Assembly: GCA_031216445.1 (NCBI GenBank)
Contig: CM062218.1
Coordinates: forward strand, 5,353,001 to 5,417,000
DNA from: Lateolabrax maculatus
Lineage: Eukaryota; Chordata; Actinopteri; Acropomatiformes; Lateolabracidae
DNA: 64,000 bases
Reading direction: 5' to 3'
The notes under the pieces were generated by a model. The model worked only from the letters and a program-made list of their open reading frames with translations. It was not told the origin of the DNA and made no database searches. Below, one piece after another: positions 34,301 through 45,336 of this stretch. A program made the translations under genes and the position numbers. Numbering within the stretch: position 1 is the first letter of the stretch; each line of letters starts with the position of its first letter.

Positions 34301-35572
34301 CTAATAACACAGACCTGTTCTGTGCCAGCCAGCTACATGTGTCCTTAATCTTCTTCTCAGTTTTAGGTAGCTGGGTTTTTCCTGGTGCAATCCAGCAGTA
34401 ACCTACAGTCACTTTACGCCACAGGACGGGACTGGAGGCAGCAGCGTTCCACAGACGACAAACTCTCCCCACCCTACACCAGAAACACACCAGAAACACA
34501 CCAGAAACACACCAGAAACACAGGGATTCAGTTTGGTGTGGAATTCATGGTGTTCAGGGTCATTTTAACACGTCGTCTGAGCTCTGTGAAATTGTGATCA
34601 CTATGTTCTGACATTTTATGGACCTGATGATAATGAATAAAATAATTAACTGTTTAAACAATTATGAAAATAGTTTTTGCTGTCCTAACATGATATGCAA
34701 ATGTATACAGAATTATATACTGTAAAATAATGAAACTGATGTTCCCTGTGATAAAATGTGTAAAACTGTTAAAACAGACAAAACTCACTCTCTTCTACAA
34801 TTTTTGAATCATTCATTTGGACACCATCAGTTTGTAAAACAATGACACAATATGATAATCATGAAATGTTTCCACCGAAACAAACAACAAACAATAATAT
34901 CGAAATAAAGGATCTTCCAGCCCTTTATGCTGTATCTCAGTCAGATCAGGGTTTTTATGATCTAAGTATTAACTAATCCCAGCGACATCAAATCACATAC
35001 GTATATATCTATTACCTGCATAGAAATGGTACAGCGCCATCTTGGACGACCACCATCTGAAAAATATTGATTAGCACCTCCTCAGGAAGACTTTGACCCC
35101 ATCTGTGATCTGTTGCTTTCTGTGTCACAAGTGAATGAGTGTCCTCTTCTTCCTTAGCAACTGGATTATTTGCCGGTTTAGATTTAACATGGACTGTCTT
35201 TCTTTTCTTAATCTGAATATTCTTCCTTTTCCCTTTAGTTGGCTTCTTCTTTTTGCTTCCCTTCTTTGGGGGAGTCCAAGCTGAACCATGATACTGAGAA
35301 GTAGTACTTGATATGACAAGAAGCATATCTTCCCCTTGATGGACAGTGTAGCCAAGCTGGGCAGGCCTGGAAACTCTGGCCTTTTTTTGCTTCTTGGATT
35401 TTGTATTTGTAGGCTTGCCACTGGTCCTCTTCAAAGATGCCTTCTTTGGCTTTGGTCCATCTTCGCCTTGACCTGATGTATTTGATGTGCTTGGTGCGAT
35501 GTCTTCTTTTCTTTCACTGGTTGCTGAAGCCTTTGCTTCAGAGGGATCCATTGTGTGCTGCTGACTAGTCAT
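31336..35572 (-). CDS. fbxl6: F-box/LRR-repeat protein 6 (576 aa, nine coding exons)
   Basis: Minus-strand exons, all phase-compatible: 35572-35016, 34473-34315, 34189-34126, 33870-33739, 33305-33204, 33063-32950, 32418-32187, 31902-31659 and 31462-31336 (TAG). The N-terminal 125 residues are Lys-rich and disordered (KKGSKKKKPTKGKRK), a likely nuclear or nucleolar signal. The F-box follows (SLPEEVLINIFQMVV, then VGRVCRLWNAAASSPVLW), which binds SKP1 in SCF ubiquitin ligases. Next are leucine-rich repeats (FSQLRDFSLCHW, LHSLKLSYCTGLT, LRVLDLRGCSRITPTGLATL, LRSLNLSGTRIT) and the C-terminus LSSCRYLPRGVKRIYRG, which closely follows human FBXL6 (about 539 aa). The first in-frame Met is at 35572; the upstream reading frame is open through exon 1 without an ATG. 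It is divergent from the 38.3-kb gene and convergent with epiplakin. Substrates of FBXL6 orthologues are only partly known. Confidence 0.93.
32580..32765. mobile_element. Degenerate hAT-type MITE fragment in an fbxl6 intron
   Basis: Shares with the better copy at 51339-51620 the internal order: CACxTGAAAAGCTG, a T-rich stretch, TTGAAAAATGACTGAAAC, AATTAATCAGTTATCAAAAC, AGTTGCCAATTAGTTTTCTG. Termini are lost. Weaker echoes occur near 34005-34090 and 985-1065. Confidence 0.45.
33174..33194. repeat. G21 homopolymer beside an fbxl6 splice donor
   Basis: Twenty-one consecutive G on the plus strand, so C21 in the fbxl6 pre-mRNA, begins nine bases after the exon edge at 33204 (donor GTAAGTCCA then the C run). 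It is preceded by a GGAAAGGAAAGG purine tract. It is likely length-polymorphic and prone to sequencing error. Confidence 0.9.
34479..34522. repeat. Four copies of an 11-bp tandem repeat forming an fbxl6 acceptor tract
   Basis: CCAGAAACACA is repeated four times perfectly. On the transcribed minus strand it reads TGTGTTTCTGG four times and then GTGTAG|GGTGGGG, so it constitutes the polypyrimidine region immediately before the acceptor of the second coding exon. Confidence 0.9.
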
Positions 35573-36979
35573 TATCACTAGCTTCAGTCCATGCAAACCA
35601 GACACTAGCTGAGAAGTGGCATATCCGCATCTGTAAACAGAACCAGAATAAGATCAGTCTGTATCTCTGTGGGTGATTTAATCTTTCCAGTGTGGATATA
35701 AATGCACACTATGCACATAGTGAATAGGGAGAAATGCAGCACAGTGGATGGGGAGAAAATAAAAGGTACATGGTTCATTTATTTGTCATTCTACAACATA
35801 ATGAAATCCAATATGTAGTCAAAATTGCTACATGAGAAAAAAAATACAGGAACAAGGGAAGCTATTGTAGATGACGCACAGAAGCTCAGATTTCTCAGCA
35901 CAGTCAGAGCTACAGGGTGATAGTACAACATCATGACTATCTGTACAATGTTGTGCAATCCAGCAGATTCCTGCACTGGGTTGGGTGTCTGTGGGTACGT
36001 GATAAGGAGTTCTGGCATTAACTGCAACTGTAGACAATGTTCAAAATCTAGATGGACATAACCCCTTCCAACATGCAATACGCTAGAAGCTATTTGCATG
36101 ATGGAGGTGGCAGATAAATGGCTTTCTTAGAAAAACAAAAACCCAAACAGATGTCAGGTAGTCAAGAGATTAACAGGTGTATTGCCTTTCCATTTGTTTC
36201 CCTCCAGCTGATGAATCCTGTTGTGTCACACTGCTGTATGAGTGAAGCTTGCTGATATCTTGTTTTAGTTTTATCACTAGACATCTGCCATACGACATTT
36301 ACTCATCCTGAGTTTTTCAATTTTATGGTTCTACTATCTGCATTACTCTACGTCAATGCAATTACAATAAAATATATATTACACCGTGGGAATTTCATGC
36401 AATCTATCAGTATTGAGGGTGAGGGGTTTCTTTTTGTTCTTAACCTGTGGTGACCATTAGTGGTCTGGGAAACTGTATGGGTTGGCATATGTAATGTTGG
36501 CTGGGTGGGGCTGTTAGTTGTCTATCGACGTGCAGCCTGTTGTAAAATAGTTTAATAAATGTGAGGAAGAGTGTAAAAGACTCATTTATTAGTTTTCTAA
36601 ATGTTTTCTATCTCGAAGCTGCGCGCGCATCCTCGATTGTTTGTAACCGGAAGAACAGTCACATCCATCCATCCTAGTTTTAGACGATTTAAAGTGAGGA
36701 AAAAAACACTATCAAACACTTAACAGTGCAATACAACAACATTTTCTGTGGCGTTAAATATAAACTAAGCATTTACCGTTCACAGCATCAATAGTAACGT
36801 TAATTTGTTAGTTAAATGAATCATGTACTGTTCGCTGGTAACAACTCGCCGTGCAACCTAACGCAGCCAAACAACGGCATAGCAACTGTTGCTACGCGGA
36901 CAACAAATACTCTAAACACAAATGTTTTTCTAAATTAAATAATAATTATATTTCCTACTCTGTTTTTGTTTTAAATTAC
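35573..36979 (-). other. fbxl6 5' UTR part of exon 2 and first intron
   Basis: 35573-35630 is the untranslated start of exon 2 (acceptor TTTACAG|ATGCGG on the minus strand). The rest, to 36979, is a first intron bounded by donor AAAAG|GTAATT. It is AT-rich and no other feature is recognised in it; the open frames near 35791-36099 have no support. Confidence 0.6.
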
Positions 36980-37165
36980 CTTTTGCTAGCTCTGGAAAAC
37001 AGCAACAGCAGCCTCCAGCTTCGAAGACCCACAATGCATTTCACGTCTGCTCCGTGATTGGCGGAGACCTCGACAACATCCCGCCTTCTGTGAAACTATC
37101 CAATCACTGATCAGCTCAGTGCTGCGAAGGGGCGACGAAGAGTCCCACGGTGTTGTGGTTTCTGG
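36980..37165. promoter_or_regulatory. Bidirectional promoter and first exons of fbxl6 (-) and the 871-aa gene (+)
   Basis: A short, GC-richer region lies between two divergent non-coding first exons. The fbxl6 exon 1 ends at 36980 (minus donor AAAAG|GTAATT). The plus-strand exon 1 ends at 37165 (TTTCTGG|GTAAGA). Between them are two opposed CCAAT boxes, ATTGG at 37057-37061 and CCAAT at 37100-37104, plus CCCACAATGCATT, which resembles part of the ZNF143-type motif. There is no TATA box. Head-to-head spacing around 100 bp is typical of vertebrate bidirectional housekeeping promoters. Confidence 0.6.
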
Positions 37166-38306
37166 GTAAGAATCTGTGCTTAAAATGCTGTTTTTTTACG
37201 GCTTTCACATTTGAAATTAGTTGGAAATGCTACGGCATGCAGAACAAATCTCCTGCTGTGATTATTCACGGATTATTGTAGTTTGGTACGGTGGATTTCG
37301 GGCATGTAAAGTTGGTGCTAACACTAGCAGGTTGCTAATGCATTGCAGGCAGAGGTGGTCCAGCATCAACACTCAGACATGCAGAGGTCTCATAAAGTTC
37401 TGTTTGCAGTTAGATCCAGTAAAACATATAGACAGTCTTGGGTTGTTATGTTTATATGAATTTTATGAAGTCTTATTGTTGCATGTGTACAGCAGGTATT
37501 GAACATCCAGGGGTGGTGGGAGGGATTCCCTGCTTAGCCTGGACCCCCATGTATACAGAAATGTACACTCATGTTCCAGTTGATTAGGTATATCTTTCTG
37601 AAACTAACTGCAGATGCAATCCCTGCAGCCCTGCAATAAACCCTACCTGCATGAAGGTTTTAATGTTCAGGTTTTGTTGAATCAACATTATGATACTTTT
37701 GGAGGCTGTAGTCTATGGTGTCATTGAACTGTATTGTGTAATAATGATGATTATTTTGTCCACTCTATTTATATCAAGTAGACTAAACGTTAGAAACCCC
37801 TCTCAGGACAACATAATACAATTCAACAGCACCACCTAAACTATTCCAATCTTTCGATATAATATAGTAAGATTGAAGTTTATTAAATGATCTCTAACCT
37901 AACAGTAGGATGTTAAAATGTTTACCACTTATTCTCTTTTTTAGGGAGGGGAGGAGTCGCTTTTCCTACAGAGCCTCAGTGTTGCGTCGTTGTGCATGCT
38001 AATGCCATAGGGAGGCATTTTTCTTGCTGGCATGCATTCTCCAGGACAACACTGAAAGTAGGACACGTTTCTGTTCAGTTTCATCTGTTTGCTCATTCAG
38101 GAGTGCACACTCTACAATACTTTGACTGAAAAGTATAAGCAAATGTAAATCTTTATTTCTTGTTGTTGGTGTCATGATGCAATTTTGCTAAACGGCATTA
38201 TTGTCTTTGCTGTGAAGAGTGAATTATCCCCTTTCATCTTCAAGTTCCTATGCTTCCAGATTCTAAGGATTTAAACTTTTTTCACTGTCTCTCTTTTTTT
38301 AAACAG
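37166..38306 (+). other. First intron of the 871-aa gene
   Basis: Bounded by donor GG|GTAAGA at 37166 and acceptor TTTAAACAG before 38307. AT-rich with nothing else recognisable; the 93-codon frame at 37221-37502 has no splice or homology support. Confidence 0.55.
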
Positions 38307-38312
38307 CCCACA

Positions 38313-41201
38313 ATGGAGGAGGGCCAAGATTTCTCCCTTTGTGGTAAAGCGGCTGTAACTGAAGCTAATCTGAGTAAGTAAAATGGCCATGTAGTAAAGT
38401 TGTTAGTAAGATGACTTAATGCGCCAATTCTCTATATAATAATTTTATCAATGAACAATTTTCTAGTATTATTGTATTTTGACCCCATACATTACCAAAA
38501 AAATGTGGCTCTAGTGGTTACCTCATTTATCGGAAAGCATAAATAAATCAGTGCTGTGAAAATAATTTTTCATTAAGAATTTGCAACCTCACCTTTCTTA
38601 GTCAAGCATTACTTTTCTGCTAACTTACTAATTTTGTGTTTTTCAGGAGATGAATACTTTTGGAAGCTTGTTGCAGACTTCATTGGTCCTCAATCGGGAG
38701 AAGGATTAGAGCTTGAAAAGACAATATGCAAGAACAGACTTTTGATTCAAGTAGGACTTATGAGAGAGGACAATAATTTTCCATGGATTGCTATTGTAGA
38801 TTGGCTCAAGAAGATTTTCCCCATTCACCAATCAGCGGATTTTCGTCGTTTGGTTGAAAGAGGCATCGCAACAACATTGAGTCTGGGAAGTGATGCTAGG
38901 CAGGCCTTCCTGGAATCAAAAGCCAACTTTAATTTTGTCGGCCCAATATGTGATAGCATCGGAGTGGAACGGCAACATCTTTTGGAAATGAGGGATTTTG
39001 CAGAGCAAGCACAGTCAGTTGAGGTCACGAATGGCTTGATTCTCGAGTTGAGCAACTTTGTCAACAGGGAGAAAATTGCGCCAGTCATTTTAGTTTCTTG
39101 GCTTAGAAACTTCAACCCCGAGTTTTGTAAGAATGGGGATATTCAAAAGGCATATAAAGTTCTTAAAGCCAAGATAAAAAAGTTAAAACTGCACTACCGC
39201 AATTATGAAACAAGAAGTCACAGGAGGAATGCAGCAATGGAAAATCTGCTTCAAAGTCCATTTGAACTGGTGCGGAAAAAAACACCTAGATTCATTGTAA
39301 AGAAACGCATGAAACGAGAGGACACCATAAATTATGAAAAAGTCACAATCAAGGAGGAATATGAGAGCTATGAAATCATGCAAGGAGATGAGTCTGAGAT
39401 GGACAGAGGAGTTGTAAAGAAATTAATACTGAAAGATCATGTGTCTGTACACGGTGAAAGTGATAAGGATTTGGATGTATCCAACAGCGAGGAGGAAACC
39501 TCAGATAAAAAAGGAGAGGCCCTGACCCTACTCGACATTACCATGTTGTCTGTTCAAAAGCTGTCAAGTATGTACGGTGGGAAAACCCCAGCATGCAAGC
39601 AAGTGTCCTTAGATCTCCTCAGAAATCAGTATACTCTGACATGCAAGGAGCATCCAGCCTTGGTGGAGTTTGAGAAAAAACTCGACTCACTCTGCGAAAA
39701 CATCTCACTTGCGTCTCCTGTGGTGTTTTTAAACTGCAACGCCAATTTCCTTGTTGACGTGCATGACGCCGTTGAGCAGCAGATTATGAGCTTTGAAAAA
39801 GAGATAATTCTATCGACGGGAGATAAACTAGGCCGGGACAAGCTTCCGAAATTCAGTAACTTTGTAAATATGTCAGAAAGTGCCACTTCACGCTACATTC
39901 ACATGGTTTGTGATATCTTGAGCCCTCGCAACCCTGGTACGCAAAACTACAGAAAACACTGGGTAGCGTTCTGCGAGGAAAAAAGAAATCCCTCCAAACT
40001 TGAAGTAAATCAGTCAAACCCATTCAACAAGTACTTTAAAGCAGCAGCGGGCCTTACCCACCATCACAAAGAGGTCGCTCTGTTCTTCTCTGATTTGCTG
40101 TCGCTGAACAATGACAATTGCCCAAACGTTATTCTGGAGAGTGTTGCCTCTGATGCTAATGATTCTGTGATACAGAGCCTTGTGTGCGTTTTGGCCATCG
40201 TTTACTGCAAAATCATCGGCCCTTACTGGCAGCTCCTGAAAAGTGGAGGAGAGTACTCGCTCTTCAGCCAGTACGTACTCTGCCTCTACCAAAAGTTCCT
40301 TGATTGGTCGAAAGATCCTTCAACGCTGCTGGAGCCTGAAGGGCCCACAAATGTTTTTCTGCAGTTCCCGTTGCAGGAGAAAAGCTTCGATGGCGTGTTT
40401 CATTACTGTGGTCAGTGGCACACAAACAGAGAGATGATCAGAGCTTGCTTGAAGAGGATGGTAAAGGTGATTGCCGCTGTCACTGAGGAACACCTGAGGG
40501 ATTTCCTGCCAGGAGGAACGTTTTCTCAAGTACCTTCACCAGATTTGAGCTTACAGCTAGTAAGTTGCACTTTCTCCATCTTGATGGCGGAATATCCCTT
40601 CAGTCATCCGCACCCGTACAAGAAGAAAACACCTGACAAGTCCTCTAAACGCTCCTCACACGAGAGCTTGTCATCAGATAGCTCTCAGGAAGATGATGGC
40701 CGATCTGGTTCATCCGACGTCAGCTCCGATGAATCTTCCGGTTGGCAAGCGAAAAAGAATACGTACACTGGCCAAAAAGAAGACTACAGTCCGCAGTTGA
40801 AGAAAGGTTACAGAGGTAAAAAAGTACATGAAGAAGAGCGTGAGGAGAACATGGATAGGGAGTACATAACGACTACAGTGAGAACAAACGGAGGGCCGTG
40901 CAAGTCACAGCAGGATGTGGATAAATTGCTGCTTCGCTTTGATGGAAAACCCCGAGCTGAGAGACGGGAAGCAGTCCGCTGTGAGATACTGTACCAGAAA
41001 ATGATTCTGAATAACACAGACCCACACCTGGATTGTGTTTTCCACAACAGCACGCAGATGGTGTTGAAGCTGAAGCTCGCACTTCCTCGTGTCAAACCCG
41101 GGTACTCTCTTGTTTGGGCGCCTAGAAAGACAAAAACAAAGCCTGTGCTCCAAGACACAACAGATGCTGCAACTGGTGACAGTGAAAGCAGCCACACATG
41201 A
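38313..41201 (+). CDS. Uncharacterised 871-aa protein, possibly fish-specific
   Basis: Two coding exons: 38313-38373 (MEEGQDFSLCGKAAVTEANL, donor A|GTAAGT) and 38647-41201, joined in phase (TTTTCAG|GA GAT) to give ...NLRDEYFWKLVADFIG. No domain I can name. A helical N-terminal block (residues 21-250) ends in a basic NLS-like KKRMKRE near 238. An acidic spacer follows (DLDVSNSEEETSDKK, about 292-310). A long hydrophobic, helix-rich middle block (about 310-660) contains GPYWQLLKSGGEYSLFSQYV and FDGVFHYCGQWHTNREM. Then come a Ser/Asp-rich disordered stretch (about 685-720) and a final block ending in basic RKTKTK. There is no signal peptide or TM segment, so it is likely nuclear. I recall similar unnamed fish predictions but no characterised family; domestication from a transposable element is possible but unproven. 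A 3' UTR of about 400 bases follows. Confidence 0.85.
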
Positions 41202-41598
41202 GAGCCTTCATTGCATCTGAACAGTGCAAGATTGACGGATAGATAAATTAATTGGAACGACAGGGGAAGTAAAATGTGTTAACATGTGACTTTCTCATGT
41301 GATTTTGTGTTTACACACTGAGCAGAAATACACACAGTGACCTCAATCTTACCACACAAATTCTGAATATGTCAGATGCAGCTGTCACATGTGTGTGTGT
41401 TACATACAGTATTTTCAATACCAATAGTTGAAATGATACGGTTTGATTTTGTAGCTCTTATATTTTTTATATGACATAATTCTGCAATTTACATGGTGCT
41501 GTATTAATTTTTTTATACGAGATTGTACCTGTTTTGATCATGCAGAAGTCAGTCAATAACCACTTCTGACTTAAATGAATGTTTCAAGAACCACTGAA

Positions 41599-41604
41599 AA
41601 TAAA
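41599..41604 (+). terminator. Polyadenylation signal of the 871-aa gene
   Basis: AATAAA in CTGAAAATAAACATTG, about 400 bases after the stop and followed by a T-rich stretch (TTGTTTATTTTG). Confidence 0.6.
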
Positions 41605-42652
41605 CATTGTTTATTTTGCTGATACTAACTTCAACCTGTATGATAAACTGGAAAAGGTTAGGCTAAAGTCTAGTCATTGAGACTTTGACTTTTGTTCAGT
41701 GTCACAAAACCAACCCAGCTTCACCACCACCGTCCGTCTGGATTTGGGTTTTGTCATCCGCACAATAAACCTTGTGTTTCTCACATTTGTGGTTGCATCA
41801 CAAGCGTCAGGAAAGTCGATGAGTTCATGCTTATGAAAGCGTTTACTGGGAGGGGCTCGAGGAACTAGGGAGGCAGGAATAACAGAAGCACTTAATAGGG
41901 TCACTGTGCCAAATGTCAAAGCCTTTATGACTTTACTTTAACAAATATAAAGGCAGAGAAAGGTAAACAAACTCACTATGACTACTACAGATGATGGACT
42001 CTATCCTTATTATGAACACCAAACATTTTATGTAGTATTTTTTTTTTTATTGCCTATGCAGTGGTAAGCCATAGGTAATGTTGGTATATGTCAAAACATA
42101 CAGTATAAACATATTTACTGATGTTGTGATGTGATAAATAAAATCCAACCAATGATCCGTGTCTCTGAGAGCCGCCCGCGTCAGGTGTGAGCGCGAGGGA
42201 AACGAACACACCTGTCTTATCCAACCGGCTGACTCCTTTGATGATGGTGCTTTCACGTTTCTCGGAAAATGTAAAGTTAATCGGACAATTTATGAATTTA
42301 TGAGCATGACCAACGCGGTTGCTATGGATCCACAGCCACAACTGACAAAGCCGCTCTCGCACACTTGAACTGGGTGATTTTTAAATAAGCGATAACTGGA
42401 GATAAGGTATTACTTTTAAAAAAAAAAATCAAAGGCTTGCGTCAACTGTTTCAACAGCGACGTAGGAACGTCCGAGGTGTACGCGAAGGGAACCGAGGAG
42501 GCGGGAGCGCAGCGTGAAGCGTCCTCCATTCTTCAAGCAGAGGCCGCGGCTGGAGGAGCGAACTGTCGGGGGGGTTTCACGTCTTACCCGGACACAGTCG
42601 ACGGGGTTTCTCCGCTTCTTTCTCTGCTCCCTCGGCCGGAGTGAGCGGCGCC
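41605..42652 (+). promoter_or_regulatory. Intergenic spacer and CpG-rich promoter of slc52a2
   Basis: 41605-42150 is AT-rich and carries nothing recognised. From about 42160 to the ATG at 42653 the sequence becomes CpG-rich (GAGCCGCCCGCGTCAGG, GAACCGAGGAGGCGGGAG, GGCCGCGGCTGGAGGAGCG), consistent with a TATA-less CpG-island promoter and 5' UTR of slc52a2. Exact transcription start and any upstream exon are not determinable. Confidence 0.5.
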
Positions 42653-45336
42653 ATGTGCGGCAGCTGGTGGAGCAGTGCGGCGGTGACCCACGCGCTGATA
42701 GCCCTGTTCGCCATGGGCTCCTGGGTTTCCGTCAACAGTCTGTGGGTCGAGCTCCCGGTGGTCGTCCGCCAGCTGCCCGAAGGTCAGTGCTCCAACTCCG
42801 GGAGGAAACACGCTCCCACCGTGTCTGGCTCTTTTTTTTTTTTTTTTTTTTTCCTTTTATTAGATCCGAGCTTTTATTAAAACACAGTCACACAGTTTGG
42901 ACTCCTTTGTTTAATACTGGGGTCCAACCGGCCGCCCCGAAAATTTCGAGTGCGCGCGTATTCTCGTCTTTATGGTAAATGTATTGAAACGGTCCGGCGC
43001 GAGCTGACCGGAAGAGTCTGGATTCTGTCACGTGTCTTAACCTCATAGATACATATTTAATAACATATTTAATAACACATTTAATAACATATTTAATAAG
43101 ACATCCTTATTCTGCCCGAGCACATTAAATACAATTACATTTAAAGGATACATGTGTGACTACGTCCGGTTTTCAAAATAAGGTGTCAACACCGGGTATA
43201 TATGAAATACATGTATGGAAATTAGATTAGTTGGATTATACTCACAGGAAGCATAAAGCATGTGTCCTGTGTCTTTTTTTATACATTAAAACATCTCACT
43301 AAATTGCGAGGGACATCACTTTAGTTATCAATTTTTAGTTTCAAGAAAAGAAAAATCGTGAGAATAACTGATTTATTTGAGTTCAGGAAAACACTGACTC
43401 AAAATCAAGCATTTTTACTGTATCGTTTTTTAAGTTTTGTTACTCTACATATGTACAATTTGAACGTACCTGTACTTTGAGTGTTTTTCATTTCATGAGG
43501 GGAAATATATTATACTTAACTACATTCATTTGACAGCTGCAGTTACTTTACATATTCAGGTTTTACACACAATGCATGTGATCAGTTTTAAACTATGATG
43601 TATTGTTACAGATTAAACTACCCAATATAGTGAATATTGTGTTTTCATCTACATCTCAGTACACTAACTGATAATTGGCAATTTTCTTGTTTTAGGGTGG
43701 AACCTGCCTGCGTATCTCTCAGTGTTGATAGCGTTTGGGAACCTTGGTCCAATAGCAGTGACCATCACACACCACTGTGCTCCAGGACGTTTGAACGAAC
43801 GCCTCGCCATCCACTGCATCCAGGTGCTGGCAGTGGTAGCGTCCGCCCTTCTGGCTATCTTCTGGTCACACACAGTCACAATAGCTGGAATAGAGAGGTC
43901 ACTGCTGTTCCTGCTCTTCACCTTTGTGTTGTCGTTGGTTTGCTGTACATCCAACGTCACCTTCTTGCCTTTTATGTTTCGTTACCCTCCTCAGTATATT
44001 CGTACTTTCTTCATTGGTCAGGGCTTCAGCGCCTTGTTCCCTTGTATTGTGGCTTTAGGACAAGGCGTTGGGAAGCTTGAATGTAAAACTGTGAATGGCA
44101 CCGTGCAGCCAGAGTATTTAAAAGAGAACTTTCCTGCACAGGACTTCTTCTGGTTCTTGTTTGTCATGCTGTCAGTCTCGTGCCTGAGTTTCTGGGCTTT
44201 AACACAAAGACAAACACAGTCTCAGGAAGATGCACCGCCAGGGGAGTCCGACAACACAGCAGCGGCGAAAAACGGAGAGGAAACGCACCCGCTGCACAAC
44301 GGAGGGACGCCGGTGTCTGAAGAGCAGACGCAGGTGGAGGAACAGCCTCCTGCTCAGACATTTTGGACACAGCGGAACATTTACCTGCTGTCACTGCTCG
44401 TTGTCTCCAACGCCCTCACCAACGGGGTCCTGCCGTCTGTGCAGAGTTTCTCCTGTTTGCCCTATAGCCCCATGACCTTTCACCTGTCTGTGGTCCTTGG
44501 CAACATAGCGAACCCCGTGGCCTGCTTTCTAGCTATGTTTGTTGTCCTGAGGTGAGGAAACGTTACTTTTTGTACTTTGTCTCTAAGTCCAGCAACTTTT
44601 TAAATATTTGTAAGACAGTTATTTTAACGTTTGAATAGTTGTTTCTTAATATAAAAAAAAATGGCTACAGTGTTTTGATTGGCCCCAATTTTGTCTTCCA
44701 GGTCCTCCACTGGTCTGGGCTTCTTGTCTTTATCAGGGGGAGTATTTGCTGCATATCTCATGGCGTTAGCAGCACTCAGTCCCTGTCCTCCGCTCCTGGG
44801 AAACCATGCTGGTATGGCTTTAGTGGTGAGTGGTGATATTTCTAGATTTATTTATATTTCTAGAGCTGGGTATCGTTTAAATTGTATTAACAGGACACCG
44901 GGATTTAGTCCCGATTACCAACACTTAACAATAACAAATATCTGATCAAATAATAAGTAATTATGAATTTGACTAGACATTTGATGCCATGTTCTACTCT
45001 TAGCAGCAGACATATTTAGTCTGTATGAAAAAAGTATTGAAGATCAGATCTCTAAAACACAGAAGCTAAAGATCATCTAGTGTTTGTCCATCACTGATTT
45101 CAACTACTCGCTTGTGCCCCCTACAGGTCATCTCTTGGATCATTTTCACCGGCCTCTTCTCCTATGTGAAGGTGGTAATTGGGACTTTGCTTCACGAGGC
45201 AGGTCATGCTGCCTTGCTGTGGTGCGGCATCTCTATCCAGGCTGGCTCGCTTATCGGAGCCCTCACCATGTTCCCTCTGGTCAACATCTATCACGTGTTT
45301 GCCCGGGCTCAAGATTGTGTGGATAACTGCAGTTAG
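42653..45336 (+). CDS. slc52a2: Riboflavin transporter RFVT2 (439 aa, four coding exons)
   Basis: Exons 42653-42782, 43696-44551, 44702-44825 and 45127-45336 join in phase. It is a multi-pass plasma-membrane carrier of the SLC52 family that imports riboflavin, the precursor of FMN and FAD. The N-terminus reads ALFAMGSWVSVNSLWVELPV and is followed by ELPEGWNLPAYLSVL-type sequence across the first junction (PEG|W). Family blocks are TSNVTFLPFMFRYPPQYIR, FFIGQGFSALFPC, a hydrophilic charged loop (about residues 224-262), NALTNGVLPSVQSFSCLPY, ALSPCPPLLG and SYVKVVIG; the protein ends DCVDNCS. The motifs SFSCLPY, ANPVACFLAM and the DCxDxC end match human SLC52A2 (445 aa) better than SLC52A3. Start chosen at GCGCCATGTGC; the earlier in-frame GTG is not an initiator. 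Human loss of SLC52A2 causes riboflavin-transporter neuronopathy. Confidence 0.93.
42783..43695 (+). other. First coding intron of slc52a2
   Basis: GT-AG intron. It contains a T run (42831-42852) and a small tandem array of ATTTAATAACAT-like units at about 43050-43102. No gene or conserved motif recognised. Confidence 0.6.

Noticed and set aside
42514..42978. 154-codon frame across the first slc52a2 exon
   Set aside because: Runs through a splice donor and a poly-T tract and has no family similarity; the SLC52 frame is the real one.
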